Positions 61,876 through 64,000 of a stretch of 64,000 bases of DNA are shown piece after piece. Under the pieces are notes generated by a model. That model searched no databases and had not been told where the DNA came from. It was given only the letters and a program-made list of their open reading frames with translations. The stretch is taken from contig NC_059500.1 in NCBI RefSeq assembly GCF_018139145.2, forward strand, positions 41,335,437 through 41,399,436, in the 5' to 3' direction. The position numbers and the translations under genes were made by a program. The first letter of the stretch is position 1. Each line of letters begins with the position of its first letter. Source of the DNA: Gymnogyps californianus. Its lineage: Eukaryota > Chordata > Aves > Accipitriformes > Cathartidae.

Positions 61876-64000
61876 TAAAGAAAATCAATATCAAGATCCT
61901 GCAGGTTGAGTTTTTTAGAATGTGCACTTTCTCATTTGAAGTGGCTTTGGTAGCATTAGGTGTGCTAAAACATAAAGTGGAAAGACTGGCCTTTCCTGGA
62001 AAGAAAGATCAAAGAGGATAAGGATTGTGCAAAATAGAGATCAGTTGTGTTAGTCAGTTTCCTAGGGAATTTCAAAGAAAATTTCAAGCTCTGCTATATT
62101 TAAAATATTTAAGATTTATGCAATTTATTGGTCAGCTTACTTTTGAACTAATGAACATAAAAGCAGAACTAACTAATTAGCTTTCTCATCTCTAGAAAAC
62201 TTTAAAATTAAACTTAATCATAACTACTGAAATTAATACACAGATGTCTTTGGTTTATATGAAAGGAGAGTGAAGAACTGAGGCTACAACTTTCTGTTTC
62301 ATTGCATAATTTACTTAATCCATTTGCCTTGAAGATGTCGTTCCTCTTGTTCTGCTGGTTCGAGTTCATACCTTCACTGAACAACACTCTGATGTAATTT
62401 CCCATGACTGCACCAACTGATACTGGGAACAAACCTACTTTTTCTGGCTTCCCTTTGGGAATACAGTAAACTTTTCAAAGGCTCCTGCTGCAAGTACGTT
62501 GAAGGGATCCAGTAATCTTGAGTCAGTAGCCGTTTCATCCCTGATAGTTCCCATGTGTATCTTGGGATGCTATGAGTGCTGCACCTTCACACTCGGGCAT
62601 TGTAACACTCCTCTTAGCCGCTGGTTAGCTGCTGGTAAAAAGCTATATGCATTTGCCTTGTCTTTTTCAAGTGGATGCCTCTGGGCTATTGCTGAGTCTT
62701 GTGACTGCTAACAGTTTTTCTGGTTTTCCCTGCCCTGCATGGAGGACATAGAAGCGGACAGGGTAATCTAGGCCCACATCTTCCCCTCTGCAAATCTGTG
62801 GCTCGCCCTCCTTATACTTTTTCCTGAGAATGCATGATGTATGCGTGTGATATTACCATGCTACATGCATATATTTCAGACCTTCAGAAGTCTGTGTGAT
62901 GTGCAGTGCTGCATCTCACAATGTTAACACATTGAAACCAGGAAAAATTTAAGTCGAGGGTAAAGAAAATAGGTAAGCATGTTAATGCAAAGGGAAACAC
63001 AAGAAATGATGACCCTGGCTTGCTCATGTTACATATACCTTGAATTTTATTGAGAGCAAGACAAGAGAACTTAAGTACTGAACTCTTTATTCCACTTTAG
63101 GAGTTGTGTACACATTTGAGCGCCACAGATTAGCATGAAGAGGTCCTTTTGTGATGTGCGAATAGCAGCTTGCATTGTAGGCTGAGATGCTAGCCTGAGA
63201 CTGCAAAATGCTGAGTGGTGCATGCTGCTTTTTCTTTTTCCCTCCTCCTAGCTGTTAACTTTTTCAGCCTCCATCAAGTGTGAAGTTAGTGGGGCATTTG
63301 ACCCTTGCAGAATTAAGCTCTGAATTTTTAAGTACAAAACCAGTAAGATTTGCAGAGTGGGGTCCAGGATGTGTAATAAATAACTTAAAAATACGGTCTT
63401 TTGCAGGAGGGATCTCCTAAAAATCAGCCTTTGAGCTAGTATTTTAAAAATGCAATTTGAAAGTATATTGAACTGTATTATTTACTTAGTGAGAAGGGTT
63501 TAATAAACTTCTCAAAATTCTTCGCACACATGTGTTTTTGAAAGCAATGAAAAATTTGTCATGGTAGCCTGAAAGTCTGTGTTGCTAGCCCAGAAGCTGG
63601 TGTTGCTGAGGTGGTAGCAGTATGTTGTTTATGCTGATTCTGCTGCCACTCTCACTGTTATGTGCTTTAGGCGTGGAACACCCTGAAGTGAGTTAGTATT
63701 GAATGTTTGAAGGTTATCCTTGGTTTCCACCATCTCACTGGTAAAGCTGGTGTAGAGCCAGCCTCAATAAACTCTGTCAAGACAAAGCTGAGTCTGTTGC
63801 TGTATGCATCCCCTAGTGCCCTTGTAATCTTTCCCTCCTCTGTTATCTGGGATGGTTCTGCTTTCCTCTACCCTCTATAATAGTGTCCCAGCAGTGGAGT
63901 CATCTGCCTGTCCTGGGCTGTAACCCAAATGACTGGCTGGGGGATACAAATGTTGTACATATTTCCTTTATATGATCTTTAGGATATGTTGGACTGTGAC

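Larger units (their letters stand above)
46969..64000. other. FRMD3 intron 1, remaining stretch to the right edge
   Basis: About 17 kb of AT-rich intron with small tandem repeats only. I found no FERM-domain exon, RNA gene or mobile element. The open frames present (for example at 47315-47683, 50517-50867 and 54658-55008) do not resemble any protein family I know. Confidence 0.6.

Overview
This window is vertebrate nuclear DNA, almost certainly from a bird. The evidence is three CR1 LINE fragments with the avian-type reverse transcriptase and 3' end, a bird-type endogenous retroviral LTR family, GC-rich CpG-island promoters, and long AT-rich non-coding stretches. It holds the head-to-head gene pair IDNK (gluconokinase, minus strand) and FRMD3 (FERM domain containing 3, plus strand). 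The same divergent pair lies in human 9q21, a block that birds carry on chromosome Z, so a Z-chromosome origin is likely (inference).

Layout. Positions 1-5564 hold five coding exons of IDNK on the minus strand (1-359, 2575-2618, 4772-4858, 5299-5329, 5524-5564). Phases join exactly and the intron ends are GT/AG. Only the last few C-terminal codons are cut off by the window's left edge. A CR1 fragment sits in the last intron and a complete solo LTR in the intron before it. The IDNK CpG island covers about 5220-5960 and includes a (CGG)10 tract. Positions 5965-18230 are an intergenic stretch of about 12 kb with no recognisable gene. The FRMD3 CpG island covers about 18440-19640 and contains the first coding exon (19032-19130) plus unusual CGG and GCCGY repeats in the 5' leader. 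From 19131 to the right edge is the start of a very large FRMD3 intron 1. I found no further FRMD3 exon in it. It holds two CR1 fragments, a 74-bp internally deleted LTR, and a second full LTR followed by a primer-binding-site-like sequence and an inverted copy of the LTR's own tail.

The two genes have unrelated biochemical roles: a cytosolic sugar-acid kinase and a membrane-skeleton FERM protein. They share only their divergent arrangement. Most long open frames in the CpG islands are compositional artefacts. I see no convincing new system. The most unusual items are the lysine-tRNA-type, 5-bp-duplication LTR family with its snap-back structure near 25.1 kb, the inverted repeat at a CR1 5' junction, and a CGG-repeat upstream ORF that would encode polyglycine ahead of FRMD3.
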